From Flavobacterium suaedae (GTDB taxonomy: Bacteria; Bacteroidota; Bacteroidia; Flavobacteriales; Flavobacteriaceae): 64,000 nt of DNA. Position 1 is the first letter of the stretch. Each line of letters opens with the position of its first letter. This document shows positions 1-8,551 of this stretch, piece after piece. The translations under genes were made by a program, and so were the position numbers. Under the pieces are notes generated by a model. The model worked only from the letters and a program-made list of their open reading frames with translations. It was not told the DNA's origin and did not search any database. Where the stretch lies: assembly GCF_014642915.1 (NCBI RefSeq), contig NZ_BMJE01000001.1:124001-188000 (forward strand), written 5' to 3'.

Positions 1-580
1 TTACCTCATTACGTATAGCATTACTTGGGTCTTCCTGTAACCAGCAGTGAGTTATATCAAGAATTTTATCCCACATACGCGGTATATGGAAACCAAGCGC
101 ATTACTGTTATCTATTTCTTTATCGCTGTTTATTTCTTCTTCAGTCATCCAGCGACTGTTAGAGAATGAAAACTCCATTTTATTACGATAGTAAAATTGC
201 TTTTCACTACCTAAAATAGGTTCAAATTCAGGAAGTTCAATTTTACCAATGCGGGTAAGGTTATTAAAAACTTCTCTGTTTTTGTAGAATAGCTGGCGGT
301 CATACTCCATATTTTGCCACTTGCAACCTCCGCAAGAACCAAAATGCTGGCAAACAGGTTCTGTTCTGTACTCCGAATATTTATGAATTTTTGTCGCTCT
401 ACCTTCATAGTAAGCTCTTTTTTTCTTCATGGTCTGTATATCTACCACATCGCCCGGTACTACATTTGGTATAAAAATAACCTTTCCGTCGGGTGCTTTA
501 GCAACCGAAACACCTTTGGCTCCGGCATCAATCACCTCAATATTCTCAAACTGGATTTTCTCTCTTCTTTTTCGTCCCAT
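1..580 (-). CDS. rlmD: 23S rRNA (uracil-5-)-methyltransferase, RlmD/RumA family (partial, 3' end outside window)
   Basis: The first 193 codons of a SAM-dependent RNA m5U methyltransferase are present; the catalytic domain lies beyond the left edge. The protein opens MGRKRREKIQFENIEVIDAG and continues as a TRAM-like beta-barrel (about residues 5-65). A cluster C77-x5-C83-x2-C86 (CQHFGSCGGC) plus C179 fits the four ligands of the [4Fe-4S] cluster of RumA/RlmD. The ATG at 578-580 is the only sensible start because the TRAM domain begins at once. The family modifies U1939/U747-type sites in 23S rRNA or tRNA U54. Because the catalytic half is missing, the exact subfamily (RlmD, RlmCD or TrmA-like) cannot be fixed here. 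Confidence 0.88.
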   Translation of the reverse strand, partial: MGRKRREKIQFENIEVIDAGAKGVSVAKAPDGKVIFIPNVVPGDVVDIQTMKKKRAYYEGRATKIHKYSEYRTEPVCQHFGSCGGCKWQNMEYDRQLFYKNREVFNNLTRIGKIELPEFEPILGSEKQFYYRNKMEFSFSNSRWMTEEEINSDKEIDNSNALGFHIPRMWDKILDITHCWLQEDPSNAIRNEV

Positions 581-615
581 GCGGCAAAAATAAACTATTG
601 CTAATTAAATTTAAA

Positions 616-623
616 TAAATTTG
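616..623 (+). promoter_or_regulatory. -7 promoter element, Bacteroidota type
   Basis: TAAATTTG is an exact match to the TAnnTTTG -7 consensus, 30 nt before the DUF1697 start. A TTG at 598-600 is slightly too close (15 nt) to be an ideal -33 element. Confidence 0.45.
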
Positions 624-652
624 TTAGCAATCGTCATAAATCAAAAACTTAT

Positions 653-1204
653 ATGAATGTTTATGCAGTTCTTTTTCGCGGAATAAACGTAAGTGGTAAA
701 AATGTTATTAAAATGGAAGCGCTTCGAAACCTTTTGACTGAAGCAGGTTACGAATCGGTAAAAACCTATATACAAAGCGGGAATGTAGTTTTTAAAAGTA
801 AGGAAGAAGATAAGGCTACTCTGGCTAAAAATATAGAGCGGTTAATAAAGGAGCATTATAATTACGACATTATCGTGTTTGTATATAATAAAGCGGATAT
901 AGCAAAAGTACTGCAAAACAGCCCGTATGCTACTGCTGACTATAAAGAAGAAGGTGTGAAAAAGTTGTATCTTACTTTCCTTTCTGAAATACCTGCAAAA
1001 GAAAATATAGAAAAATTGCACCAAGCACCTATAGGTAATGATGAAATAACGCTTACGGATGATATAGTATACTTTAAATTGGCTACAAAAGCATCAGAGT
1101 CTAAACTATCTAACAACCTGATAGAATCTAAACTAAAAGTAAAAGCTACCACTCGTAACTGGAATACTACTATAAAGCTGTTTTCTATGCTTGAAGCCTT
1201 ATAA
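653..1204 (+). CDS. DUF1697 domain-containing protein
   Basis: This is a 183-residue soluble protein with the DUF1697 signature: an N-terminal AVLFRGINVSGKN, then a conserved Met/Leu helix and TYIQSGNVVFKS at about residues 39-50. Length is normal for the family, whose biochemical role is unknown. The C-terminal part ends with the typical TTRNWNT segment. It is a single-gene unit, divergent from rlmD across a 72-nt gap, with a -7 element at 616-623. Nothing unusual is seen in composition or start. I recognise the family but cannot assign an activity. Confidence 0.88.
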   Translation: MNVYAVLFRGINVSGKNVIKMEALRNLLTEAGYESVKTYIQSGNVVFKSKEEDKATLAKNIERLIKEHYNYDIIVFVYNKADIAKVLQNSPYATADYKEEGVKKLYLTFLSEIPAKENIEKLHQAPIGNDEITLTDDIVYFKLATKASESKLSNNLIESKLKVKATTRNWNTTIKLFSMLEAL

Positions 1205-1298
1205 ACTAAGGTTTTGTTAAAGTTACCTATACAGTTATGGTATTATATTTTGTATTGATTAATTTTAAGTTAGATACAAACAAAAAAACTATAATTAT

Positions 1299-1715
1299 AT
1301 GAAAAGAAATGCCAAAGCCGTATGGGCAGGTTCCCTAAAAGAGGGAAATGGAGATTTAACTACAGAGAGCAATGTATTAAATAACACACAATACTCTTAT
1401 AAAACCCGTTTTGAAGATGGTAAGGGAACAAACCCTGAAGAGTTGGTAGCTGCTGCACATGCAGGATGCTTTACAATGCAGTTGACAGCTTATTTAACTG
1501 AAGCAGGGTACAGAGTAGCATCATTAGAAACAAAATGTGATATAGATTTCCAGAATGGAAGTGTAGTAGGTTCGCATTTATCTGTAATAGGCAGAGTAGA
1601 TGATATTTCTACTGAAGCCTTTCAGCAGCATGTAAAAAAAGCAGAACAAAATTGTCCGATGTCAAAATTACTGGACACTAAAATTACATCGAATGCTACT
1701 TTAGTAGAAAACTAA
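1299..1715 (+). CDS. OsmC family protein (peroxiredoxin-like hydroperoxide reductase)
   Basis: The 138-residue product carries the two reactive cysteines of the OsmC/Ohr fold: C57 in HAGCFTM and C119 in [10 protein letters not shown]. The conserved [13 protein letters not shown] block is intact. OsmC proteins reduce organic hydroperoxides and peroxides with a dithiol electron donor in the cytoplasm. The extended [10 protein letters not shown] motif and the sequence around C119 fit the OsmC rather than the Ohr branch. The gene is monocistronic: it starts 94 nt after DUF1697 and is closed by a hairpin terminator at 1743-1767. No regulator of the OhrR type is adjacent. Confidence 0.92.
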   Translation: MKRNAKAVWAGSLKEGNGDLTTESNVLNNTQYSYKTRFEDGKGTNPEELVAAAHAGCFTMQLTAYLTEAGYRVASLETKCDIDFQNGSVVGSHLSVIGRVDDISTEAFQQHVKKAEQNCPMSKLLDTKITSNATLVEN

Positions 1716-1742
1716 AATACAGTTCGTTATATACCTTATTTG

Positions 1743-1767
1743 AAAGCTCCTGTTTAGGAGCTTTTTT
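1743..1767 (+). terminator. Rho-independent terminator of the OsmC gene
   Basis: A 9-bp stem AAAGCTCCT / AGGAGCTTT with a GTTT loop, followed by a T run, lies 28 nt after the stop codon. Confidence 0.85.
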
Positions 1768-1811
1768 ATTTTTTGCATTTTTTCCTGATTATTATATAAA
1801 ACAAAATGGTT

Positions 1812-1819
1812 TAAATTTG
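1812..1819 (+). promoter_or_regulatory. -7 promoter element for the WYL regulator
   Basis: TAAATTTG is an exact TAnnTTTG match 20 nt upstream of the ATG at 1839. No good -33 TTG is present at the usual spacing. Confidence 0.45.
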
Positions 1820-1838
1820 AGCACAAAACCAGCTTGCC

Positions 1839-2801
1839 ATGAACCGCTTTGACAGGATAACCTCCATATTAATACAACTCCAAACCAAGAAAGTTGTAAA
1901 AGCACAAGACCTTGCCGAAAAGTTTGAAGTGAGCTTGCGTACTATTTATCGTGATATCAGAACGCTGGAAGAAGCCGGTATACCCTTGTATGGAGAAGCG
2001 GGGGTAGGGTACTCCCTTGTTGATGGTTATAGGTTGCCACCTGTTATGTTTACACCTGAAGAAGCTATGGCTTTTGTAACTGCCGAAAAGTTAATGCAAC
2101 GGTTTAGCGATGACGGATTACAAAATAATTTTAGTTCGGCAATGGATAAGGTTAAAGCAGTATTGCGAGGTACAGAAAAAGATTTAGTAGAAAACTTAGA
2201 AGGCTATATAGAGGTAAAGGAACATAAAAGGGATAACAGACCTCCTGTAAACACACTGGACATGTTGTTAAAATCAATATCCGAAAAGAAGGTTGTAAAA
2301 CTGGAATATCGTGCTTTTGGTAAAGATGATAATACAGAAAGGCATATAGAGCCTATAGGTATATTTCATGAAAATGATAATTGGTATACTATAGGATATT
2401 GTCACCTGCGCGAAAGCTACAGGCAGTTTAGGATAGACAGGGTTAAAAATATACAGCTTACAGACCAAGACCAACAGGAAAGAGAAAGTTTAAAAGAATA
2501 CCGGTTAAAACAACAGGCTAAACCTGACTGTGAACTAAAAAAAGTTGTTATACGAATTGACAAAGGAGTACTGCGCTTTATACAAGAACGAAGGCATTAT
2601 TATGGTTTTGTATCCGAAGTGGTATATGATAATTATATTGATATGACATTTTTAACACCTTCTATGGAAGAGGGTATAGCACGTTGGGTACTTATGTTTG
2701 GTGATTATGCTGAGGTGCTGGAACCGGACTCACTAAAAGAGCGTATAACGGAGCTTTTAGATAAAATTTCAAAAAAAATGCAGTTATCCAAAACCTACTG
2801 A
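1839..2801 (+). CDS. YafY-type HTH-WYL transcriptional regulator
   Basis: The 320-residue protein has an N-terminal winged HTH of the HTH_11/DeoR type (residues 1-60; TKKVVKAQDLAEKFEVSLRT, then YRDIRTLEEAGIPLYGE). A WYL domain follows at about 140-225 (EKKVVKLEYRAFGKD through NDNWYTIGYCHLRESYRQFR), and a WCX-like C-terminal extension to the end. WYL domains bind nucleic acids or small ligands and control the attached HTH. The gene sits 63 nt upstream of a DinB-family gene in the same direction; this HTH-WYL/DinB pairing is common in Bacteroidota and suggests the regulator controls that neighbour and itself. The target signal is not evident. Confidence 0.88.
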   Translation: MNRFDRITSILIQLQTKKVVKAQDLAEKFEVSLRTIYRDIRTLEEAGIPLYGEAGVGYSLVDGYRLPPVMFTPEEAMAFVTAEKLMQRFSDDGLQNNFSSAMDKVKAVLRGTEKDLVENLEGYIEVKEHKRDNRPPVNTLDMLLKSISEKKVVKLEYRAFGKDDNTERHIEPIGIFHENDNWYTIGYCHLRESYRQFRIDRVKNIQLTDQDQQERESLKEYRLKQQAKPDCELKKVVIRIDKGVLRFIQERRHYYGFVSEVVYDNYIDMTFLTPSMEEGIARWVLMFGDYAEVLEPDSLKERITELLDKISKKMQLSKTY

Positions 2802-2864
2802 CAAAGGGTTGTCACTATCCGTAATTTACTTTGTAGTGTCAAACAATAAAACGAACAGTTAATT

Positions 2865-3362
2865 ATGGATTTAATTACATTACTACAAAAGGAAATGGAA
2901 GCAGAGGCTGCTATAACCCGTAAAATGCTTGCAAGAGTACCGGCAGAAAAATTTGACTGGCAACCACACCAAAAAAGTATGAGTTTAAAAGCTTTAGCTA
3001 CACATATTGCAGAACTCCCGGGATGGGTTCAATCGGCAGTACATGCTAACGGGATAGATTTTGCCGTTATCCCATACAAACCACAGGAAATAGCGAGTAC
3101 AGGTGAATTACTGGACTTTTTTGAAGAAAAACTAGGCGTGGCACGAGAAGCTTTAAAAACAGCCGATGTAAGTACTTTTAATGAAGAGTGGGTGTTGCGT
3201 GATGGTGATAAAGTTTTCCTAACCAGTACAAAGTATGAAATGTTACGTACAACCTTTTGCCAAATAGTGCACCACAGAGCACAATTGGGAGTATATTTCA
3301 GATTACTTGATATACCTGTACCAGCCAGTTACGGACCAAGTGCTGACGAACCAAACTTTTAA
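2865..3362 (+). CDS. DinB family protein
   Basis: A 165-residue four-helix-bundle protein of the DinB/YfiT superfamily. The usual three metal-binding histidines are seen in LATHIAELPGW (about residue 47) and in QIVHHRAQLGVY near residue 130, where the HHRAQ motif is typical. The family includes thiol transferases and stress proteins of mostly unknown substrate. The conserved FDWQPHQKSMS segment after the first helix is also characteristic. It follows the WYL regulator by 63 nt and is closed by a strong hairpin, so the two genes form a short unit. The exact reaction cannot be deduced. Confidence 0.88.
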   Translation: MDLITLLQKEMEAEAAITRKMLARVPAEKFDWQPHQKSMSLKALATHIAELPGWVQSAVHANGIDFAVIPYKPQEIASTGELLDFFEEKLGVAREALKTADVSTFNEEWVLRDGDKVFLTSTKYEMLRTTFCQIVHHRAQLGVYFRLLDIPVPASYGPSADEPNF

Positions 3363-3387
3363 GTTAAAAACCTTTTACATTGTGTAT

Positions 3388-3420
3388 AAAGCCTCATTTT
3401 TATTAAGTGAGGCTTTTTGT
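3388..3420 (+). terminator. Rho-independent terminator after DinB gene
   Basis: The stem AAAGCCTCA / TGAGGCTTT with an 11-nt loop is followed by a T-rich tract, 26 nt after the DinB stop. Confidence 0.85.
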
Positions 3421-3545
3421 TTTGCAATTAATGTAAATTAAACATTAAATAATTTTATTTTTAGTAATTTGCATCAATAAAACAGGATGATTTCTCTCCT
3501 TAAGAAGGAATTGTTATTACAAAAACATGAAAAAATAAAATTACA

Positions 3546-4790
3546 ATGTCAGTTTTAGAGAAATTAACTTCAGCAGATGCTATTACCTTAGAAGACAAGT
3601 ACGGAGCGCATAATTATCACCCGCTACCGGTAGTACTAAGTAAAGGAAAAGGTGTGCATGTATGGGATGTTGAAGGTAAACAGTACTATGATTTTCTTTC
3701 AGCATATTCAGCAGTAAATCAAGGACATTGCCACCCAAAAATTGTTGGTGCTATGATGGAGCAGGCACAAACGCTTACTTTAACATCTCGCGCATTTTAC
3801 AACGACCAGTTAGGCCCATACGAAAAGTATGTAACAGAATATTTTGGTTTTGATAAAGTGCTACCAATGAATACAGGTGCCGAAGCTGTTGAAACAGCGA
3901 TTAAAATCTGTAGAAAATGGGCTTATGAAAAGAAAGGTATAGAAGAGCATAGCGCTAAGATAGTAGTGTGCGAAAATAACTTCCACGGTAGGACAACTAC
4001 TATTATTTCTTTCTCTAATGATGAAGATGCAAGAAAAAACTTTGGACCGTATACCCCGGGGTTTATAAAAATACCTTATAACGATGTTGAGGCACTTGAA
4101 AAAGTACTAAAAGAAGAAGATAATATTGCAGGTTTTCTTGTAGAACCTATACAGGGTGAAGCAGGTGTATTTGTACCGGATGAGGGTTACCTTGCTAAAA
4201 CAAAAGCACTTTGTGAAGAGCACGGAGTACTGTTTATAGCAGATGAGGTACAAACCGGTATTGCAAGAACAGGAAAATTACTGGCAGTAAACCATGAAAA
4301 TGTACAACCGGATATATTAATATTAGGTAAGGCTATTTCAGGGGGAGCATACCCTGTATCGGCAGTTTTAGCTAATAATCATATAATGAATGTTATTAAA
4401 CCGGGACAACATGGTTCAACCTTTGGTGGTAACCCTGTAGCTGCGGTAGTGGCAGTAGCAGCATTGGATGTTATTAAAGATGAAAACCTTGCAGAGAACG
4501 CTGAAACATTAGGACAACTTTTCCGCGATAAAATGAATGAATATATATCAGGTAGCACTATAGTTACCTTGGTTAGAGGTAAAGGTTTATTAAACGCTAT
4601 TGTTATTAACGATACTGAGGATAGTTCAACGGCTTGGGATATTTGTGTTAAACTAAAAGAAAACGGACTTTTAGCTAAGCCTACGCACGGTAATATTATA
4701 CGTTTTGCTCCGCCATTAGTAATGAACAAAGAGCAGCTTTTAGAGTGTGTAAGTATTATTACCAATACAATTAAAGCATTTGAAAAGTAA
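3546..4790 (+). CDS. rocD: ornithine--oxo-acid transaminase
   Basis: The 414-residue PLP enzyme is a class III (fold type I) aminotransferase that converts ornithine and 2-oxoglutarate to glutamate semialdehyde and glutamate. The PLP lysine is K262 in [11 protein letters not shown], preceded by the Asp/Gln pair in [15 protein letters not shown] (about 230-244). The substrate-binding [10 protein letters not shown] block (111-120) and NNFHGRT are typical of ornithine aminotransferases. Length equals the RocD family norm. The gene is single, with a 129-nt leader after the DinB terminator. It feeds proline/glutamate metabolism; no argD or other arginine genes are adjacent. Confidence 0.93.
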   Translation: MSVLEKLTSADAITLEDKYGAHNYHPLPVVLSKGKGVHVWDVEGKQYYDFLSAYSAVNQGHCHPKIVGAMMEQAQTLTLTSRAFYNDQLGPYEKYVTEYFGFDKVLPMNTGAEAVETAIKICRKWAYEKKGIEEHSAKIVVCENNFHGRTTTIISFSNDEDARKNFGPYTPGFIKIPYNDVEALEKVLKEEDNIAGFLVEPIQGEAGVFVPDEGYLAKTKALCEEHGVLFIADEVQTGIARTGKLLAVNHENVQPDILILGKAISGGAYPVSAVLANNHIMNVIKPGQHGSTFGGNPVAAVVAVAALDVIKDENLAENAETLGQLFRDKMNEYISGSTIVTLVRGKGLLNAIVINDTEDSSTAWDICVKLKENGLLAKPTHGNIIRFAPPLVMNKEQLLECVSIITNTIKAFEK

Positions 4791-4838
4791 TATTATACAG
4801 GTAAATATTATTCAAACTATTAATACTAAATTTTTTGT

Positions 4839-5303
4839 ATGGAAGAGAATTCAAATTTTGCCTCTTTTGAGATACAGCTACCGGTTGAAGCTAAAAACTT
4901 TTTAAATACGGCTTCAGGCTGGGCTTTGTTCTTGGCAATAGTTGGTACAATAGTAATATTATTTTCCCTGCTTGGTTCCTTAGGGATGTTAATAGCCAGT
5001 AGCACGATTGACTCTGCTCCTGGAAGTTTAGCAAGCATGGGAATAATGTCTGGCGCTACAATGGGATTACTTTTTTTATTGTTTACAATAACAATGTTTT
5101 TCCCTGTGCTGTATTTGTATAAGTTTTATTCTTCAACACAAAAAGCAGTTAAAAGTGATGATATCAATGGAATGACAAAATCTTTTAAAGATTTAAAAGG
5201 TTACTTTTTATGGTCCGGTATACTTACCATATTATCAATTATTCTGTATATCGTGCTTATAGTAATTACAGTATCATCAGCCTCACGACTGTCAGGAATG
5301 TAA
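4839..5303 (+). CDS. integral membrane protein, DUF5362-like
   Basis: The 154-residue protein has three to four predicted membrane segments: about residues 27-51, 70-93 and 124-147. Between the last two lies a polar stretch with LYLYKFYSSTQKAVKSDD and a conserved-looking SFKDLKGYFLWSGI. This layout resembles DUF5362 proteins of Bacteroidota, but I assign that from memory and with caution. It starts 48 nt after rocD in the same direction and is followed by a terminator at 5326-5350, so read-through from rocD is possible. No catalytic residues can be named. Confidence 0.75.
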   Translation: MEENSNFASFEIQLPVEAKNFLNTASGWALFLAIVGTIVILFSLLGSLGMLIASSTIDSAPGSLASMGIMSGATMGLLFLLFTITMFFPVLYLYKFYSSTQKAVKSDDINGMTKSFKDLKGYFLWSGILTILSIILYIVLIVITVSSASRLSGM

Positions 5304-5325
5304 AATTGTAATACTTAAAATATGC

Positions 5326-5350
5326 AAATCCCGCTTTTGCGGGATTTTTT
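5326..5350 (+). terminator. Rho-independent terminator
   Basis: Compact hairpin AAATCCCGC / GCGGGATTT followed by six T residues, about 20 nt after the membrane-protein stop. Confidence 0.88.
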
Positions 5351-5367
5351 ATTACAGGCAATATCTG

Positions 5368-5375
5368 TACTTTTG
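5368..5375 (+). promoter_or_regulatory. -7 promoter element
   Basis: TACTTTTG is an exact TAnnTTTG match 19 nt before the ATG at 5395, just after the preceding terminator. It would drive the 61-residue gene and the Smr gene. No clear -33 box. Confidence 0.5.
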
Positions 5376-5394
5376 TTTGGTAAAGTTTACTGCT

Positions 5395-5580
5395 ATGAAA
5401 ACTATATATATTATATTAATGTTTATTGCTGCATTTGTAGCGTTATATGAGCAATCTAAAGCAGAGTCTAACGTAATTGTTATGATTATTGCTATGGTTA
5501 TTTTTGTAATAGGGTTAATGCGACTTATGAATAAAGTGCCAAGTAAAAGCGAGCGAAAAAATGAAGACGACGAAATTTAA
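5395..5580 (+). CDS. small membrane protein, unknown function
   Basis: A 61-residue protein with two hydrophobic segments (residues 2-17 and 26-43) and a charged C-terminus rich in Lys, Glu and Asp. I prefer the ATG at 5395 (MKTIYIILMF) over an in-frame TTG at 5377, because the TTG lies only 2 nt after the -7 element and would fall before the transcription start. The last 20 nt overlap the start of the Smr gene in another frame, indicating translational coupling. It is not recognised as a named family. Confidence 0.7.
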   Translation: MKTIYIILMFIAAFVALYEQSKAESNVIVMIIAMVIFVIGLMRLMNKVPSKSERKNEDDEI

Positions 5581-6130
5581 TATAGGAGATAGCGTAGCAG
5601 TACTTGATGATTCTTTTAGCGGTAAAGTAAAAAGCTTTAAAAATAACAGAATTATTATTGAAACTGATGAAGGTTTTGAACTTGATTTTGATGAAAAGGA
5701 ATTAATTATTGTTCAAAATAATTCTAATGACCTATCAGGGTTGTTTTCTTCGCATAACCTTACATCTGTTTTAAAGGATAAAGAGGAGCCTAAAAAAAGA
5801 AGTTTTACCAAAGAGAAACGTTCTAAAAAGGAGACGTTTGCACTGGAAGTAGATTTACATATAGAAAAGTTGGTAAAGAGTAAAAAAGGGATGTCTAACC
5901 ATGATATTCTTACACTGCAAACCGAAACAGCTAAACGCCAGATAGATTTTGCTATACGAAACCGAATACCTAAAGTGGTACTTATACACGGCGTAGGAGA
6001 AGGAATACTAAAAGCAGAGCTTGATTTTCTACTTGGGCGTTATGAAGGTATAACATTTCAGGATGCTAACTATCAAAAGTATGGGCTTGGCGCAACTGAA
6101 GTGTACATAAAACAAAATCCTGACAGATAA
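5561..6130 (+). CDS. Smr/MutS2-C-type domain protein (DUF2027-like N-terminus)
   Basis: The 189-residue protein has an N-terminal SH3/KOW-like beta domain (residues 5-50; GDSVAVLDDSFSGKV and IIIETDEGFEL), a charged linker (residues 70-92) and a C-terminal Smr domain (about 93-186). The Smr hallmarks VDLHIEKL and HGVGEGIL are both intact. Smr domains act as nucleic-acid nickases or in MutS2-like ribosome rescue and recombination control; the N-terminal part matches the DUF2027 region that precedes Smr in Bacteroidota proteins. It overlaps the upstream small gene by 20 nt. The precise substrate is unknown. Confidence 0.87.
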   Translation: MKTTKFNIGDSVAVLDDSFSGKVKSFKNNRIIIETDEGFELDFDEKELIIVQNNSNDLSGLFSSHNLTSVLKDKEEPKKRSFTKEKRSKKETFALEVDLHIEKLVKSKKGMSNHDILTLQTETAKRQIDFAIRNRIPKVVLIHGVGEGILKAELDFLLGRYEGITFQDANYQKYGLGATEVYIKQNPDR

Positions 6131-6131
6131 T

Positions 6132-6161
6132 AAAAAAAGCGGCTAATGAGCTGCTTTTTTT
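6132..6161 (+). terminator. Rho-independent terminator after Smr gene
   Basis: Stem AAAAAAGCGGCT / AGCTGCTTTTTT with an AATG loop and one G-T pair, directly after the stop codon. The A and T runs make it usable from both sides, also for the convergent lipoprotein gene. Confidence 0.85.
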
Positions 6162-6184
6162 ATCAATTGTATGGTTGTTGTATA

Positions 6185-7213
6185 TTATTCTTCTACTTGT
6201 GTTACATAGGTGCCCAGTATAAACCCTCCGTTATCTTGCACTTCCTGCCTTATTTCAGCTTCAAGCATTTCATATACTTCAAAATTTTCACCACTGTTCA
6301 CGTCACTTCTTGAGAATATAATGTCTTTAAGCTTTATTTCATGTAAAAAAGTGCCTGGGCTTGCTTCATCTTCAGTAGTTGTAACTATTAAATCACCTTC
6401 AGCTACTCTCCATCTTTGCTGTATAACAGGAGTTACAGGCCGGTTATCACTACAAATTACACTGTTAGTAACACTACCATTATACTTTTCAAAAAGTATT
6501 TCAAATACTTCTGCCTGTTCTTCATCTTCAATAGGGAAACTTATTATTTGCTGACCTTCGGTATTTTCTATAAAATCAGGGGCTAAGTTTAGTATGATAA
6601 CCTCTTGGCCACTTATTTTATATAACCTTTCGCTTATATCTTCGTTACAGGCTTGTATTAACGGGTTCTCTTCATTACCATAACCAAAGCTTACAGTTTG
6701 AGTTTCATAAGAACCAAATAAATTATCATTTACAATAATTGTACTCTCACCATTTGTAAATACTATTTCGTCAAGATTTATAGTGTGTATATAATTAACC
6801 AGTTTACCATCATCATTAATATCCTTAATGGTTGTAACAGATATAGTTCCTTCTCCTGTCCACTCTTCAATAATTACAGGGTCATTGGCACTCGTACTAC
6901 CACCGCATATAATAGGGTTATTGTCATTATTATTTACTTCTCCGCTATAGTTTCGGTAAGTAATAGTATTAGCTCCACTCCCTAAAGAAACCGTTACAGG
7001 TTCTTCACTGGCAATATTATATAATACAGAAGGACTTAATTCAAGTATTATAACCTCTGTACCGTTTACTATATAATAAAGGTTACTGTCATTACAATGC
7101 TTTACACCATTAGATCCGGAAAAATCAAAGTCGTTAAACGTAATATCTCCGTCATCACAACCTGTAAGGGTTAAAAGTAATATTGTAGCCATACAGGCAA
7201 AAATCTTTTTCAT
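6185..7213 (-). CDS. lipoprotein with internal duplication, unknown function
   Basis: A 342-residue lipoprotein: signal MKKIFACMATILLLTLTGC with lipobox LTGC (Cys19). The body contains two related halves. One begins CNDSNLYYIVNGTEVIILELS (about 39) and the other CNEDISERLYKISGQEVIIL (about 188); each continues with a beta-rich stretch, an NSVICSDN/NPIICGGS motif and a 'W..GEG/AEGDLIVTT..' strand that ends in KDI-F. This points to a tandem beta-sandwich domain exported to the periplasm or outer membrane. It is monocistronic and convergent with Smr. I do not recognise the family and see no enzymatic motif. Confidence 0.82.
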   Translation of the reverse strand: MKKIFACMATILLLTLTGCDDGDITFNDFDFSGSNGVKHCNDSNLYYIVNGTEVIILELSPSVLYNIASEEPVTVSLGSGANTITYRNYSGEVNNNDNNPIICGGSTSANDPVIIEEWTGEGTISVTTIKDINDDGKLVNYIHTINLDEIVFTNGESTIIVNDNLFGSYETQTVSFGYGNEENPLIQACNEDISERLYKISGQEVIILNLAPDFIENTEGQQIISFPIEDEEQAEVFEILFEKYNGSVTNSVICSDNRPVTPVIQQRWRVAEGDLIVTTTEDEASPGTFLHEIKLKDIIFSRSDVNSGENFEVYEMLEAEIRQEVQDNGGFILGTYVTQVEE

Positions 7214-7310
7214 AAATAGAAATTTTAAACAAAAATAATGTTTTTACGCGCTTGGCAAAATGTTTTATATACAGCAATAGCTTAATAATGTAGCTTAAGT
7301 GATTTTTAAG

Positions 7311-7318
7311 TAATTTTG
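7311..7318 (+). promoter_or_regulatory. -7 promoter element for cysteine desulfurase
   Basis: TAATTTTG exactly matches TAnnTTTG and ends 5 nt before the ATG at 7324, implying a very short or absent leader. Confidence 0.45.
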
Positions 7319-7323
7319 TCCTG

Positions 7324-8469
7324 ATGGAAAAAATATATCTCGATAACGCCTCAACTACTGCATTACTCCCCGAAGTAATAGAAGAAATTACTACTATACT
7401 TAGTACACAGTATGGTAATCCTTCGTCTACCCATAGTTTTGGGAGAAGTGCAAAAGTAGTACTGGAAACCAGTAGAAAAACTATTGCCAAACTATTAAAC
7501 GCCGAAGCTCGTGAAATTATTTTTACTTCGGGAGGAACAGAGGCTGATAATTTAGTTATTCGTAGTGCTGTAAATGATTTAAAAGTACAGCGTATTATTA
7601 CTGCCAAAACAGAGCATCATGCTGTTTTACATACTGTAGAGGCTGTTAGTAAACAATATGGTACGGAGGTAGTATATGTAAACCTGAAAGCCAATGGCTT
7701 ACCCGATTTAGAGCATCTGGAGGATATTTTAAAAGACAATAAGCCTACTTTGGTTAGCCTTATGCATGTTAATAATGAAACAGGTACTATTTTCGACTTA
7801 AATGCTATAGGTACATTATGCCATCAATATAATGCTTGGTTTCATTCAGATACTGTACAGTCAGTAGGGAAGGAGTTATTAGACCTTAAAAATTTACCTG
7901 TAGATTTTGCTGCTGCCAGCGCACATAAATTTCACGGTCCTAAAGGTGTGGGTTTTGCATACATTAAAAAGAATATAACCCTGAAAGGAATGATTACAGG
8001 AGGAGAACAGGAAAAAGGTTTACGCGCAGGTACAGAGGCAGTGCATCAAATAGCAGGAATGGCTAAAGCACTTGAAATAGCTTATAATAATTTGGAAGAG
8101 GAAAGAAACTATATTTCAGGTTTAAAAAATTACTTGCTTGAACAACTAGAGGTAGCTTTTCCCGATTTTAAAGTAAATGGAGCAGATGAGGGTGATAATA
8201 ATAGCTCACATTTGTTTTATAACATAGTAAATGTAATGCTGCCATTACCCGATGAAAAAACAGCTATGATATTATTCCATTTAGATATGAAAGGAATAGC
8301 TGTTTCCCGTGGTAGCGCATGCCAGTCCGGTAGTGTAAGACCATCGCATGTATTACAGGAATTATTAAGTGAAGAGGATATTAAAAAACCTTCCTTACGT
8401 ATATCGTTAAGTCACTACAATACAAAACAAGATATAGATAAACTTATCGAGGCTTTAAAGGCAGTTTAA
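7324..8469 (+). CDS. cysteine desulfurase (NifS/IscS-like aminotransferase class V)
   Basis: The 381-residue PLP enzyme releases sulfur from cysteine as an enzyme persulfide. The PLP lysine is K202 in AASAHKFHGPKG, and the catalytic cysteine is C333 in SRGSACQSGSVRPSHVL. The TSGGTEADNL block (69-77) and HSDTVQSVGK are also typical. The long loop around Cys333 and the RGSACQSG motif place it in group I (NifS/IscS), not SufS. No iscU, iscA or suf genes are adjacent, so it may serve tRNA thiolation or general sulfur delivery. Single gene, convergent with an OmpW-type gene. Confidence 0.92.
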   Translation: MEKIYLDNASTTALLPEVIEEITTILSTQYGNPSSTHSFGRSAKVVLETSRKTIAKLLNAEAREIIFTSGGTEADNLVIRSAVNDLKVQRIITAKTEHHAVLHTVEAVSKQYGTEVVYVNLKANGLPDLEHLEDILKDNKPTLVSLMHVNNETGTIFDLNAIGTLCHQYNAWFHSDTVQSVGKELLDLKNLPVDFAAASAHKFHGPKGVGFAYIKKNITLKGMITGGEQEKGLRAGTEAVHQIAGMAKALEIAYNNLEEERNYISGLKNYLLEQLEVAFPDFKVNGADEGDNNSSHLFYNIVNVMLPLPDEKTAMILFHLDMKGIAVSRGSACQSGSVRPSHVLQELLSEEDIKKPSLRISLSHYNTKQDIDKLIEALKAV

Positions 8470-8497
8470 GAAATATAGGTAAGTTATATATAAAAGT

Positions 8498-8533
8498 AAA
8501 GGGCTGCTTTAACCAACCAAGCAGCCCTTTTCA
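8498..8533. terminator. Bidirectional terminator
   Basis: Perfect 12-bp stem AAAGGGCTGCTT / AAGCAGCCCTTT with a 9-nt loop between two convergent genes; T-rich on both exits. Confidence 0.88.
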
Positions 8534-8551
8534 CAAAAACTGAAAAGAAAA

